A stretch of DNA of 64,000 bases from Antilocapra americana (taxonomy: Eukaryota; Chordata; Mammalia; Artiodactyla; Antilocapridae): positions 614,640 through 678,639 of the forward strand of contig ML664152.1 in NCBI GenBank assembly GCA_007570785.1. The letters are read 5' to 3'. A program made the position numbers and the translations under genes. Within the stretch, counting starts at the first letter, position 1, and each line of letters starts with the position of its first letter. The notes under the pieces are model-generated. The model had not been told where the DNA came from. It worked only from the letters and a program-made list of their open reading frames with translations, and ran no database searches. Positions 1-11,956 of this stretch are shown in pieces.

Positions 1-51
1 ACAGATAACACAGAAAGGGTGTATAAACTCAAACCCAAAACAAAAAAGTAA

Positions 52-804
52 ATGGCAATGGGATCATACTTATCAATAATTACCTTAAATGTAAATGGGG
101 TGAATGCCCCAACCAAAAGCCAAAGACTGGCTGAATGGATAAAAAAACAAGACCCCTATATATGCTTTCTACAAGCGACCCACCTCAAAACAAGGGACAC
201 ATACAGACTGAAAGTGAAGGGCTTGAAAAAGATATTTCACACAAATGGAGACCAAAAGAAAGCAAGAGTAGCAATACTCATATCAGATAAAATAGACTTT
301 GAAATAAAGGCTGTGCAAAGAGACAAAGAAGGACACTACATAATGACAGAAGGATCAATCCAAGAAGATATAACAATTATAAATATATATGCACCCAACA
401 CAGGAGCACTGCACTATGTAAGGCAAATGCTAACAAGTATGAAAGGGGAAGTTAACAGTAACACAATAAGAGTGGGAGACTTTAATACCCCACTCACACC
501 TATGGATAGATCAACTCAACAGAAAATTAACAAGGAAACACAAACTTTAAATGATACAATGGATCAATTAGACCTAACTGATAACTATAGAACATTTCAC
601 CCCAAAACAATGAATTTTACCTTTTTCTCAAGTGCACATGGAACATTCTCCAGAACAGATCACATCCTGGGCCATAAATCTAGCCTCGGTAAATTCAAAA
701 AAACTGAAATCATTCCAAGCGTCTTTTCTGATCACAATGCAGTAAGATTATATGTCAGCTACAGGGAAAAAAAACTATCAAAAATACCAAAATATGGAGG
801 CTAA
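52..804 (+). pseudogene. L1 ORF2 endonuclease domain, open for 250 codons but with an altered catalytic residue
   Basis: This is the apurinic-endonuclease-like domain that nicks target DNA in L1 retrotransposition. Visible family motifs in order: LNVNG (Asn near residue 14), FLQATHLK, VGDFNTPL, and FSDHNAV with the SDH motif. In active L1 the second motif reads Q-E-T-H, with Glu as a metal-binding catalytic residue; here it is Ala. The frame stops at 804, where the intact protein would continue into the reverse transcriptase. The ATG at 52 follows the inter-ORF spacer; two residues upstream of a normal start cannot be judged. Confidence 0.85.
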
Positions 805-1088
805 ACAACACACTTCTGAATAACCAACAAATCACAGAAGAAATCAAAAAGGAAATCAAAATATGCATAGAAACAAATGAAAATGAAAACACAGCAACCC
901 AAACCCTATGGGACTCAGTAAAGTAGTTCTAAGGGGAAGGTTCATAGCAATCCAAGCTTACTTCAAGAAACAAGAGAAAAGTCAAATAAATAACCTAACT
1001 CTACACTTAAAGCAAACAGAAAAGGAAGAAATGAAGAACCTCAGGATTAGTAGAAGGAAAGAAATCTTAAAAATTAGGGCAGAAATAA

Positions 1089-3872
1089 ATGCAAAAGAAA
1101 CAAAAAGAGACCATAGCAAAAATCAACAAAGCTAAAAGCTGGTTCTTTGAGAAGATAAATAAAACAGACAAACCATTAGCCAGGCTCATCAAGAAACAAA
1201 GGGAGAAGAATCAAATCAACAAAATTAGAAGTGAAAATGGAGAAATCACAACAGACAACACAGAAATACAAAGGATCACAAAACACTACTATCACCAACT
1301 GTATGCCAATAAACTGGACAACTTAGGAAGAAATGGACAAATTCTTAGAAAAGTATAACTTTCCAAAACTAAACCAGGAAGAGACAGAAAAACTTAACAG
1401 ACTCATCACAAGCATGGAAATTGAAACTGTAATCAGAAGTCTTCCTGCAAACAAAAGTCCAGGGCCAGATGGCTTCACAGTTGAATTCTACAAAAATTTA
1501 GAGAAGAGCTAACACTTATCCTACTCAAACTCTTTCAGAAAATTTCAGAAGAAGGTAAACTTCCAAACTCATTCTATGAGGCCACCATCACACTAAAACC
1601 AAAACCAGACAAAGATGCCACCAAAAAAAGAAAACTATAGGACAATATCACTGATGAACATAGATGCAAAAATCCTTAACAAAATTCTAGCAATAGGATC
1701 CAACAACACATTAAAAAAGATCATACATCATGACCAAGTGGGCTTTATCACAGGGATGCAAGCATTTTTTAATATCTGCAAATCAGTCAGTGTGATACAC
1801 TACACTAACAAATTGAAAGATTAAAAACCATATGATTATCTCAACAGATATAAAGCCTTTGACAAAATTCAACATCCATTTATGATAAAAAAAAAAAAAC
1901 CTCCAGAAAGCAGGAATAGAAGGAACATACCTCAACATAACAAAAGCCATATATGACAAACCCACAGCAAACATTATCCTCAATGGTGAAAAACTGAAAG
2001 CATTTTCCCTAAACTCAGGAACAAGACAAGACAAGGGTGCCCACTCTCACCACTACTATTCAAAATAGTTTTGGAAGTTTTAGCCACAGCAATCAGAGAA
2101 GAAAAAGGAATAAAATGAATCCAGACTGGAAAAGAAGTAAAACTCTCACTGTTTGCAGATGACATGATCTTCTACATAGAAAACCTTAAAGACACTACCA
2201 GAAAGTTACTAGAGCTAATCAATGAATATAGTAAAGTTGAAGGATATAAAATTAACACACAGAAATCCCTTGCATTCCTATACACTAACAATGAGAAAAA
2301 GGTAAGAGAAATTAAGGAAACAATTCCATTCACATTGCAACGAAAAAAATAAAATACTTAGGAATAAATCTAACTAAAGAAACATAAGACCTATATATAG
2401 AAAAATATAAAACACTGATGAAAGAAATCAAAGATGACACAAATAGATGGAGAAATACACCATGTTCATGGATTAGAAGAATCAATATAGTGAAAATGAC
2501 TATACTACCCAGAGCAATCTATAGATTCAATGCAATCCCTATCAAGCCACCAATGGTATTTTTCAGAGAATTAGAACAAATAATTTCACAATTAGTATGG
2601 AAACAAAAAAACTAGAATAGCCAAAGCAATCTTGAGAAAGAAGAATGCCACTGGAGGAATCAACCTGCCAGACTTCAGGCTCTATTACAAAGCCACAGTC
2701 ATCAAGACAGTATGGTACTGGCACAAAGACAGAAATATAGATCAATGGAACAAAACAGAAAACCCAGAGATAAATCCACACACCTATGGACACCTTATCT
2801 TTGACAAAGGAGGCAAGAATATACAGTGGAGAAAAGACAATCTCTTCAACAAGTGTTTTTGGAAAAACTGGTCAACCACTTGTAAAAGAATGAAACTAGA
2901 ACACTTTCTAACACCATACACAAAAATAAACTCAAAATGGATTAAAGACCTAAATGTAAGACCAGAAACTATAAAACTCCTAAAGGAAAACATAGGCAAA
3001 ACGCTCTCTGGCATAAACCACAGCAGGATTCTCTATGACCCACCTCCCAGAGTAATGGAAATAAAAGCAAAAATAAACAAATGGGAACTAATGAAACTTA
3101 AAAGTTTTTGCACAATGAAGGAAACTATAAGCAAGGTGAAAAGACAGCCTTCAGAATGGGAGAAAATAATAGCAAATGAAGCAACTGACAAAGAATTAAT
3201 TTCAAAAATACACAAGGAGCTCCTTCAACTCTATTTCAGAAAAATAAATGACCCAAAAAGAAATAGGCCAAAGAACTAAACGGATATTTCTCCAAAGAAG
3301 GCATACAGATCACTAACAAACACATGAAAAGATGCTCAACATCACTCATTATCAGAGAAATGCAAATCAAAACCACAATGAGGTACCATCTCTCGCTGGT
3401 CAGAATGGCTGCTATCCAAAAGTCTACAAACAATAAAAGCTGGAGAGGGTGTGGAGAAATGGGAACCCTCTTACACTGCTGGTGGTAATGCAAACTAGTA
3501 CAGCCACTATGGAGAACAGAGTGGAGGCTCCTTAAAAAACTGGAAATAGAACTGCCATACGACCCAGCAATCCCACTGCTGGGCATACACATTGAGGGAA
3601 CCAGAATTGAAAGAGACACATGTACCTCAATGTTCATCGCAGCACTGTTTACAATAGACAGGACATGGAAGCAACCTAGATATCCATTGACAGATGAATG
3701 GATAAGAAAGCTGCAGTACACATACACAATGGAATATTACTCAGCCATTAAAAAGAATGCATTTGAATCAGTTCTAATGAGGTGGATTAAACTGGAGCCT
3801 ATTATACAGAGCGAAGTAAGTCAGAAAGAAAAACACCAATACAGTATACTAATGCATATATATGGAATTTAG
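1089..3872 (+). pseudogene. L1 ORF2 reverse transcriptase and C-terminal region, multiply frameshifted
   Basis: The reading frame continues in pieces: about 908-1358, 1615-1824, 2140-2352, 2418-2615, 2632-3279 and 3630-3872. The reverse transcriptase active-site motif FADD is intact near 2,150-2,166 (FADDMIFY). The longest piece (2632-3279, 215 codons) covers the region after the RT fingers and palm. An in-frame UAA follows FADD-region codons near 2,350, and A-runs such as those near 1,890 and 2,607 account for several of the frame changes. No single continuous ORF2 can be read. Confidence 0.85.
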
Positions 3873-4228
3873 AAAGATGGTAACGATGACCCTATATGCG
3901 AGACAGCAAAAGAGACACAGATGTAAAGAACAGACACTTGGATTCTGTGGGAGAAGGCGAGGGTGGGATGATTTGAGAGAATAACATTGAAACATGTATA
4001 TTATCATATGTGAAACAGATTGCCAGTCCAGGTTCGATACATGAGACAGGGTGCTCAGGGCTGGTGCACTGGGATGACCCTGAGGGATGGGATGGGGAGG
4101 AAGGTGGGAGACGGGACTCAGGATGGGGAACACATGTACACCCATGGCTGATTCATGTTAGTGTATGGCAAAAACCACTACAATACTGTAATTAGCCCCC
4201 AATTAAAATAAATAAAATTAAAAAAAAT

Positions 4229-5155
4229 TTTTAAATGTGTTGACTGTAATAGTTTCTATTTTGATTAATAAAGATGTGTTTGAGCCTAGTTACAATGATT
4301 TAAAATTTACGTCTGAAAGTGCAGTTGTGTCTGCACCAACCTAATAAATGTCCATCCGTGTATTGTGTGCTGATCCCTAGCACCACCACTGGGCCAGATA
4401 CGCCCATGTCCCTCCCTCTGGTGTCCAGCCTGCTCCGAGAGCCTGCAGGAGACAGAGCTGCAGACATAGTCATGGGCCCAGCACCAGGGAGCACCATGAC
4501 AAGTCCTGAGTGGAGACAGAAGCTGCTCTCCAGGGTCGCCAGGAGGGTGGGCACAGGCAGGAGGGGAGATGGAGCACTGTAGGGTAGCCGTGGCGAGGGG
4601 CAGCCTCAGAGCACACGCAGGACACCTCCTACTCATGATGCCACCAGCCTTTAGCTGGCTCTGCTCTAAATCCCCTGCTTTGACACTGCTTGGGGTGGGG
4701 ATATGGGGGCCTGTGGGGAGGTAGCACCGTCACCCTCCCCCACTGCTGCCCCACCGGTGACTTGTGCTCCATCCAGGCCTGCGGCCTTCCTGGAGCCTTT
4801 AGGGTCCTGCTGCTATTCACCTAACAGGCCCTCGGCAGGACCAAGACAACCCCATCATTGGTGCCTACAGCTGGGGCCTGAGGGCTGCAGGCCTCGCCCA
4901 AGGACAAGCATGTGACTGCCTGGCGAACGAGCTTCCAGAAGGGAGCTCTGTCACTACTTTCCAGCCCTGAGGGGCCAAGGCAGGGTCATGGGGCAAACAC
5001 ACTGCCCTTGATACAAAGGGAGGCAAAAACCAGAAAATATGTTACAAACAAAAATCCCAGCCCACACTGACCATCTGAAGCCTGGTATTTGTACTCTGGA
5101 GCACACCCAACCACAGTACAAGACCTTCCCCACCATGACCCCGCTGTGCCCTCAC
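4229..5155 (-). other. Intron 18 (part), unique sequence
   Basis: This is the non-LINE part of intron 18 beside exon 18. It is moderately GC-rich. I recognised no repeat and no further DIP2A exon here; the next coding segment expected after exon 18 was looked for and not found. Confidence 0.6.
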
Positions 5156-5295
5156 CTCCAGGCATCACCTGGCCAACGTCCTGAACTGTGAGGACCGACA
5201 GCTTCTCCTCAGCATCCATTCTGATCACCCCGTGACTGAGGCCACTCATGGACAGCACAGCTCTTCTTGGAGGAGGGCCCCCCATGCCAGGCGGT
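5156..5295 (-). CDS. DIP2A: DIP2A exon 18 (about residues 672-718)
   Basis: The acceptor is tttgtttccag at its upper end and the donor is GGAG|gtgagg at its lower end. Phase 2 in, phase 1 out, 140 bp. It encodes a Gly-Pro-rich turn (GGPPPRRAVLSM) followed by GVIRMDAEEKLSVLTVQDVG and ends in VMPG. This belongs to the later part of the first adenylate-forming domain. The minus-strand frame stays open well past both splice sites, so the long unspliced ORF around it is not itself a protein. Confidence 0.93.
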
Positions 5296-6504
5296 CTGGA
5301 AACAAAATTTATTAACTGACGAGGAGACAGCCCCCTGACAACAAGATGATGTGCAGCAGAGTGCCGGCTGGCGCCAGGCTGTGGGGATGCTGGCTGCGAA
5401 ACCCCAGGGGCAGGGTGCATCCCCACAGGTCCCCATGACATCCCACCCCATGTGCTCCACAGCAGGGGACCAGGGGGCTGTGGGGACCATGTAGTGATGC
5501 TGCATGCCTTCCAAGGGGGGCACAAAGGTGACTGCTTCCACCAGATGGTATTGGGACAGTGCCCAGAGCCCCAGGCAGCAGGTGGGCAGAGTCCATGCTT
5601 CCTGGGAGCAAGCCCAGAGGACCCTGAGACCAGAGGAGGTGGCCTGGAGCCACAGCAGAAGATCAGCAGGCCACACCACCCATTCCAGCCAAACGCCGTC
5701 GAGCTAAAGCAAACTGCCCCAAAGAGTGGTCCCAATTCCTGACTGTGGGGAACCGGGGGCAATAAAGCGGCTGCTGCTGCAATGCCAAGTTTGGGCCTGA
5801 CTGGTTTCACAGCAGCAGGAGCTGGGAGGCTGAGAATCAAATGTCACATCTCCTCCAGTAAGAAAAACCACTCTGCTGAGCGCAAGAGGTCACTGCAGAA
5901 CAAAGGCATGAAGAATACCCTGCAGTCTGGGGAGGATAAAGGTGATGTTTTTAATGCTCATTCTTATCAACATGTTAGGATTTCTTACTGCTGTGGATAA
6001 ATAAACAACATAATACAAGACCACAACTGAAACTCACTAACAAAGGGGCTGAGAGTGGAAAATTAACAAACTGCCAGCAAATGTGAGCGCACTGCCCTCT
6101 ACCTGAGGATGGCACTCGGGGGCATGGACAGCAGCCATAGGTGAACAGAGATGACTGGGCAGGAAGGCGACCTCGCTGGGGCCTGGGGAGTCACGTGGGT
6201 GAGCAAAGAGCAGGAGGCTGTGTCTCTCAGGCCTCCCATAATCCAGAGACGGTGGTCCAGGGGGCCACTACAGAACTGTGTCACAAATCAGGACAGCAGG
6301 GAGGGATGTGTGGCCAACAGTGGGTGCAGATGTGGCGGTCGGGGCAGCCCTGCTATGACATAAACACGCCTGGAGACGGGCCCCACACCAGGCACTGCTC
6401 AGTTTCTTTTGCTCAGGAACAAATCAATCAAATTTGCTATCACAGGTAATGCAGCTGAACGAGGCAAAAGTAAATGTCTACAAGCAGAGTGAGTGATCAG
6501 CTAC
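5296..6504 (-). other. Intron 17
   Basis: Intron between exons 17 and 18, with donor AG|gtagct and acceptor ccag. GC-rich on the left, with an AT-richer centre near 5,940-6,070. No interspersed repeat or RNA gene recognised. Confidence 0.7.
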
Positions 6505-6619
6505 CTGCGGATGGCCACGGTGAGCGCCTCTGGCGAGCTGGCACAGGGGCAGATGACCTCTGGCCTCAGCCCTCTGGCCTGGAAGACGTTGAGGAACGCA
6601 TCACAGGAGGATATGGACC
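6505..6619 (-). CDS. DIP2A: DIP2A exon 17 (about residues 634-672)
   Basis: Acceptor ctcacgcag, donor CGCAG|gtagct; 115 bp, phase 1 in and phase 2 out. It encodes SISSCDAFLNVFQARGLRPE and then ICPCASSPEALTVAIR. This is part of the core of the first adenylate-forming domain. The Trp codon at its start is split across intron 16 (T|GG), which confirms the junction. Confidence 0.94.
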
Positions 6620-7502
6620 CTGCGTGAGACAGAGTGGCCATGAGCGCTGAGCGGAAGGCCATCAGGCACCCAGTGTGGAGGATGCTGGCACCAGGCCCAG
6701 ACGTGTACCCCTTCACCACAATCAACCCATCAGTCTCATGGGGGGGGCTGTTTCCACAAAAAACAAGGTGTGTTTTCAAACTGCTAGCAAATAAGAAGCT
6801 GACTCTTACCCCTAGCACTGAATCTGAGGTTTGACAGCCTCGCCCACCTACTGGCAGCTGTGCCAAATGGGAGGCAACCCTGGCCACTCACAGAGCCAGA
6901 GTTGAACCTTCAGCAGCACGCAGCCCGGCCCTGTGAGCACCTGCTCCTGGATGCACCTTGCAGCTGCAGTCTGCCAGTGGTTTCAACATGCCTCTTCCTG
7001 CAGGGGTGGCCCAGCCCTTCAACCCTGCTTCTCTGCCCTCTTGCCCAGCCACCATCTAGGGTGGTGCTGCCTGCTCAAGGTCTAAGTCAGCACGGCCTTG
7101 CCCCCACCAGGACCAGGGCTGCACCCCGACTTGAAGTGTTCTGCTGCAGGGAGGCTCAGGAAAGGAGGGAACCTGGCTATGGGTCCTTGCGTCCAGCAGA
7201 AAACAAACAAAGACAGTCCGGATTGCTCAGAGCATGAGGAAAGCGATGGGCACTCAGAGTACTGGGATCTGAGATCTGTGAGACGGCCGGCCTGGGGAGG
7301 GGCTCCCGGTGGCTCAGCAGCTGCGCCAAGAGTGTGGTGCTTTGGAGGCAGGACAAAGGGCTCAGGGATGGGTGGAAGGAATAAGAGGCTGTGGGGTGCT
7401 AGAAGATGGGGTGCCCTCCCAACTGTCAGGTACCCAGGAGGCCAGGGTTATCAGGGCCACGCTACATAGGAGGTTCCGGGGGTGGGGGTGGGCAGTACTC
7501 AC
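6620..7502 (-). other. Intron 16
   Basis: Intron with donor CCCT|gtgagt and acceptor acgcag. GC-rich. No repeat or other gene recognised. Confidence 0.7.
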
Positions 7503-7622
7503 AGGGGTTTGCACCATCAGCCACGATCAGCAGGCGCAGGGAGCTAAGGCTGACATCCCTCTGACCTCTCTGAGCCAAGAGAGACCAATGCATGTCGCGA
7601 GACTTCACCAGTGCAGTTCGGG
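7503..7622 (-). CDS. DIP2A: DIP2A exon 16 (about residues 594-633)
   Basis: Acceptor tcccctgcag, donor CCCT|gtgagt; 120 bp, phase 1 at both ends. It encodes ALVKSRDMHWSLLAQRGQRD then VSLSSLRLLIVADGANP. The segment lies in the first adenylate-forming domain. Together with exons 15 and 17 it reads without any gap against the remembered DIP2A sequence. Confidence 0.94.
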
Positions 7623-8438
7623 CTGCAGGGGAGCAGTATATGCCTGCGTCACGGGCAAGCAGGCCCACAGAGCAGGCCACGTCCTCCCTACCGCCCAGCC
7701 TCCGGGCTCCCTGACTTGGCCTGCCTGGAAGCCAGCTCAGTGCAGGGGCCACTCTGACTCTCCCCATGCTCCCACCACACCTGCCTCGTGCTCTCCAGCT
7801 GCCCCTCCCAGACAGGGGGGACTCTGCTCCCTCTAGCAGGAGGGGGCACTGCCAAATGCCCCCCACCAGGATTTGGTTTTCATCCATCAGATACTGTCAT
7901 CAGAGACAGCCCTCCAAAGGGCACAGCCCAAGTCTGCACTCCGTAACCGGCAACATCATTACTGTGTTCAACATGCATGGGGCACCCAGGACACAGCAGG
8001 CCCACCAAGCCCTGCTGGAGCAGAGCCCAGGGACACCCGGATCATGCAGGGGAGGCCATGCTCAAGAAGCACCGACTGACGCCAGATGGACAGCAGGGTG
8101 GCATGGCCCTGCACAGCCCCACTGCTTTGGATCATAAACTGCTTTGCTTGAGCAATCAGCTTTGCTACTGGTGCTTGAAGAACCCTACCTGCAAATTCAA
8201 GCCATCCCAAGAGCTAAGACTCAGGAGCATTTATGTGATAGCACAAAGTGAGCAGTCTATGGCCGAACAGAGCCATCCTCCACAAGTCCCCCATTCCCAG
8301 CACTAGAGTCAGGCTGTGGGGCACGGGGTGCCTGCCCTGGCACCCACCTGCAGCTCTGTGTGCTGCTGTATTATTTCTTAATCACCAAAGATCAATTCAA
8401 AGACCCCTCTTAGGAAGGGCGCACAATTCCTCTGTTAC
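7623..8438 (-). other. Intron 15
   Basis: Intron between exons 15 and 16, with donor AAAG|gtaaca. GC-rich, no repeat family recognised. Confidence 0.7.
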
Positions 8439-8532
8439 CTTTATACACGCACACTTTCTGAATCCAGGAGAGTGGGTTCACCTTCATCAGCGCATACGGG
8501 ATGCTGACCACATGGATCCTGTTCAAGATGCT
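8439..8532 (-). CDS. DIP2A: DIP2A exon 15 (about residues 563-593)
   Basis: Acceptor ctgtttgcag, donor AAAG|gtaaca; 94 bp, phase 0 in and phase 1 out. It encodes SILNRIHVVSIPYALMKVNP and LSWIQKVCVYK. The intron between it and exon 14 is only 179 bp. It is part of the first adenylate-forming domain. Confidence 0.94.
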
Positions 8533-8711
8533 CTGCAAACAGACCCACGGTTGTGGGGGAGGGGAGCCCCACCAAGAGAGGCAGAGCGTGTCAGAGCTCC
8601 ACTCACAGCACAAGGGCTGACTCCACCGGCCACAGTGGGGCTTTGTGCTGCCCGTGGGCATGAAACATCAGCAACCTCCCCACAGTTAGGTAGTACAGAC
8701 ACAGCACTCAC

Positions 8712-8776
8712 TGTTAACACTCCATGCCACAGGCCGGCATCCCTTTTGAAATCCAGCACATTTGTTAATGTTTCAG
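8712..8776 (-). CDS. DIP2A: DIP2A exon 14 (about residues 541-562)
   Basis: The shortest exon seen, 65 bp. Acceptor tactttcag, donor TTAACA|gtgagt; phase 1 in, phase 0 out. It encodes AETLTNVLDFKRDAGLWHGV and LT. The Ala codon at its start is split across intron 13. It lies in the first adenylate-forming domain. Confidence 0.93.
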
Positions 8777-9223
8777 CTGAAAGTAGATAAACATGGTTAA
8801 ACAACCAAGTGACCCTCCTCACAAATCACATGCATTTTCAAAGAAACCCTGAGATGATTACATCATCAACAAATAGGAGTTCCAGGAAACATACACAGCA
8901 CTTCCAAATACCATGTCCCAACCAGTTAATAATCTTGGTAAATGTGAAAGCAGATCACACAACTATAAGTTAGCACAGAGAACAAGCGGGCTGCTCTTCT
9001 GGAAACACAGGGAACAGCCTCAGTCCAGAGGCTGCAGGAGTGCGCGCCTCCCTCTCCTCTCGGACGTGCAGCGGAGGGCAGTGGAGGATCTCTCGTTTCC
9101 ATGCCCTGGCCCCTCCTCAGGTCACCCTGCAGCCCCAGGATCATAGCATGCCGTGTCCCTCCCCTCCCACAGGCCTTGCTGGGTGAGCTCTGGGAGGGGC
9201 TGGAGAGCCACCCCAACTCTTAC
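8777..9223 (-). other. Intron 13
   Basis: Intron with donor GAAG|gtaaga. No repeat or other gene recognised. Confidence 0.7.
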
Positions 9224-9326
9224 CTTCCGAGTAGCCGCACGCCTGGGTCAGAGCCTGGCACTGCACCAGCAGGGACTCATGGGACACTGCCACTCCCACT
9301 GTACTTCCCTCCTTGCTGGTTTTGTA
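9224..9326 (-). CDS. DIP2A: DIP2A exon 13 (about residues 507-541)
   Basis: Acceptor gaatctttcag, donor GAAG|gtaaga; 103 bp, phase 0 in and phase 1 out. It encodes YKTSKEGSTVGVAVSHESLL and VQCQALTQACGYSE. The TSKEGSTVGV stretch sits where adenylate-forming enzymes carry their Ser/Thr/Gly-rich phosphate-binding motif. Here it is diverged, as is usual in DIP2. Confidence 0.94.
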
Positions 9327-9591
9327 CTGAAAGATTCCAAAGCACGAACTCATTAGGTGACATTTCTGGATGCTGGCCTTCACTCACCACAGGTTCGACC
9401 AGAGCACACGGTATGCCCAGGCCCTCAAGGTGGTGCCCTCAGCTGACGTCAAGCTCACCCTGGGTGGGTGAGGGGCAAAAGGGCACACAGGGGGTCCCCA
9501 GGGAGGCTCTGGGTGACGCACTGTGCCTTTCTGGGGTGAAGGAAAAGCACACACGGAAGGCCCTGAGCACAGGCCCCGGTGAGGGCACTAC

Positions 9592-9701
9592 CTCGATGTA
9601 GGCAGTCCGGGGCCCCGCATCCTGCACTGCCGGGTGCCAGTCCTTGGGGGGCTTGGTCAGGTGCTTCCCATCGATCACCAGCCAGGTGAGGGGGGGCCAG
9701 C
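9592..9701 (-). CDS. DIP2A: DIP2A exon 12 (about residues 470-506)
   Basis: Acceptor tccctcacag, donor ATCGAG|gtagtg; 110 bp, phase 1 in and phase 0 out. It encodes WPPLTWLVIDGKHLTKPPKD and continues to TAYIE. The TAYIE end joins directly to exon 13's YKTSKEG, so the nucleotide-binding motif is formed across this junction. Confidence 0.94.
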
Positions 9702-10027
9702 CTGTGAGGGAACAGATGGGGACACACAGAGGCAGAGTCAGAGGGCCCTGCTCCCTTGCAGCACCTCTGTGTCCAACACGCTGCCCAAGCCACTGAAAGG
9801 TGGGCAGGAGCCCCCGTCTCACTTGACCTTCATGCACTTATATTTAATGACCAGTGGCCTCCAGGCTGGTCAGCACAGGTCTAGACCCAGAGCCAGGTGA
9901 GAAGCAAGATTCACCAAGGTCTCAAACAAGGCCTCACTTTTGCTGAAGGCCCCTTGTCTCTGTAGCAGCTGCTGACAGGAAAGGACGCCCAAGGGCCCTG
10001 CCGCATGCTGCCCACCCATGGGCCCAC
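9702..10027 (-). other. Intron 11
   Basis: Short intron with donor AAAG|gtgggc and acceptor cctcacag. Nothing else recognised. Confidence 0.7.
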
Positions 10028-10151
10028 CTTTGAAGGTCACCACCTCTCCGGTCTGAGCCTTGGGCAGGCCTTTCTGACAAGCATCCGTGGTCAGGGCCAG
10101 GGAGACACCACAGCTGCCCAGCAGAAAACCGACCTGCTGGCTGCCAGCATC
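10028..10151 (-). CDS. DIP2A: DIP2A exon 11 (about residues 429-470)
   Basis: Acceptor gtttctgcag, donor AAAG|gtgggc; 124 bp, phase 0 in and phase 1 out. It encodes DAGSQQVGFLLGSCGVSLAL, TTDACQKGLPKAQTGEVVTF and K. It is part of the N-terminal subdomain of the first adenylate-forming domain. Confidence 0.94.
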
Positions 10152-11259
10152 CTGCAGAAACAGAGGGGTGGGGGCTCAAGCGCACACAGTACGGCTTCTC
10201 TCAGCGCGTGCAAAGCTAGACCCGGCCAGCCTGAGAGCTGTGTGCCTATTTCCCTCAAAATGAAACACTTAAGTTCTTAAGTTCAAGAGATAAAGTTCTG
10301 GGTAACTGACTAACTTCTCAAAGTTTTCCTTGCAAATGACACTTACTAGCATTTTAATAAGCTCCAAAAATAATAGCACTGAAATTTACACTTGATTTGT
10401 GTTTGAAATTTACAGATTAATCTGGGGAGGTCTGATCTTTAACAATCTTAATTATTTTTACACAGAATATGTTCTTCAGTAGCGTTTTCTCATTTTCTTC
10501 TTAGAAGTTTTATAAACTCAAATCTTTCCCTAAGAACCCTGTATTCAAATATCTACATATTATATATTACCCTTTGTGATACACTGCATTTATTCACAAG
10601 TTTTACTTTAAGGATTCTCAAATTCAAATATTTCTTGCTGATAATGCTGATGTTAATAATTACCGAAACAGTGGGATACAATAGAAAACTATGATTTTCT
10701 AAAACACACGTTGAGTCTGCTCCTGTAATAATATACTTTTTAGTAATCAGATTACTGGTGTTTATATCTGAAGTGTAATAGCTATCTAGGACGCCAGCCC
10801 CTCCCCCACTGGAAGTCACCTGGGAGCAATGAAATCTGCTCACTGTTTTGGAGGTGATCAGAACACAGAAGGATCTCATGTCATGTGTTTATCACTGAGA
10901 AATGAGCTGTAATACATCTCTGTAATGAGTTACTCATCCAGAAGTGAACATTATTACCAAGAAGCATATCATTTTGAGAAAAGGTTTAACAGAATCTCAT
11001 CAGAGCCCAAATTCTCTTCATTAGAAGAAAGGATGTTTCTGTTGGGCTATCCGCACCAACAGGAGTTCCTGCACCTTTCTCCCAGGGAGACGCATGAAAG
11101 GGCATCTGGGCGAAGCTGCCCCAGTCTCTCAGAAGCCCGCCTGCCCGTCCTCCCCGACAAGAGGCGCCTGGAGTGAGGACATGAAGACACTTGCAATGGA
11201 GGCGGGATTTCAGGACCAAGCCCCAGGGACCATGAGCCGGAGCTGGCACCATGTGCTAC
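10152..11259 (-). other. Intron 10
   Basis: The right two thirds (about 10,270-11,000) are much more AT-rich than the flanking exon block. No repeat family recognised; short minus-strand ORFs here look like chance. Confidence 0.65.
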
Positions 11260-11370
11260 CTTTCTCGTGAGTGGCACTTCGATGGGGACAGGAACCAGCT
11301 CGGCCAGGAGACACCCGTAGAATGCAACCATGAACATCACCGGGTCACTATTCGGGAACACCAGCGCCAC
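11260..11370 (-). CDS. DIP2A: DIP2A exon 10 (residues about 392-428)
   Basis: Acceptor cttgtag, donor AGAAAG|gtagca; 111 bp, exactly 37 codons, phase 0 at both ends. It encodes VALVFPNSDPVMFMVAFYGC and LLAELVPVPIEVPLTRK. This is the strongly conserved early core of an adenylate-forming domain. It is one of the most diagnostic exons for the gene. Confidence 0.96.
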
Positions 11371-11956
11371 CTACAAGAGCACAGGAAAAGCCTGCAATCT
11401 ACTTGGGAAGAAGTCAGTCACCTGCATACCTGCTGATGAGACAGATTTTAGCTCAGAAAATGTTATTTTGTGTGTTAATACTTGGTTCTTAAGTTTCCAC
11501 AACCATGTAACTACATAGTTTTTAGGTTAAAGTCTTTACTCAACATGCAACAAAACATGTTAATTTAAATTCCTGGGCCTAATAAAAAGCAAGTCTGGCA
11601 AAGCAAGTCCAGCTGGGTCTGCCAGTAGGTCTAGATCACCTCCACCCACTCTGACCACTCAGGGACGGGTGTGGTGGACCACCACCCACCATCAAGTAGC
11701 CCAGGAGGAAACACCTGGATGTGAAAAGAGAACCCGGAATCAAAGTATATCCAAATGTCTTCCAGAAGGGAAAATCTGGACACTGAAGCTTAACTGGCCA
11801 GACCTTCACTCAAGACTGAAACACTACCGGGGAGCGCAGGGGCACAAAACGGCTCAGCAGGGCCCAGCCCCTCGCCTGCCCTCCCTGAGCCTCCACAGGG
11901 CTCTCCCTGCTCCCATCTGGTAATCACACCGCCATAGTGTAAATGCATGTTCTCAG
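11371..11956 (-). other. Intron 9, left part
   Basis: No repeat or gene recognised between exon 10 and the SINE fragment at 11,957. Confidence 0.55.

Larger units (their letters stand above)
1..4228 (+). mobile_element. L1 LINE (ruminant L1 type), 3' part; continues left of window
   Basis: The copy enters from the left edge just before ORF2 (ATG at 52) and runs through the endonuclease, reverse transcriptase and C-terminal regions to a 3' UTR and A-rich tail near 4,200-4,228. The second L1 in this window (17,342-19,383) matches it closely along its shared length, which supports the call. ORF2 is broken by frameshifts and stops, so it is not autonomous now. It lies antisense to DIP2A within intron 18. 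Since the sequence already contains the ORF1-ORF2 junction, the copy could be near full length; the left part is not visible. Confidence 0.93.

Noticed and set aside
4986..5840. 284-codon minus-strand ORF
   Set aside because: It is exon 18 of DIP2A read through into both introns; family similarity stops exactly at the splice sites.
9934..10280. + strand ORF of 91 codons over exon 11
   Set aside because: Shadow of the DIP2A exon on the opposite strand.
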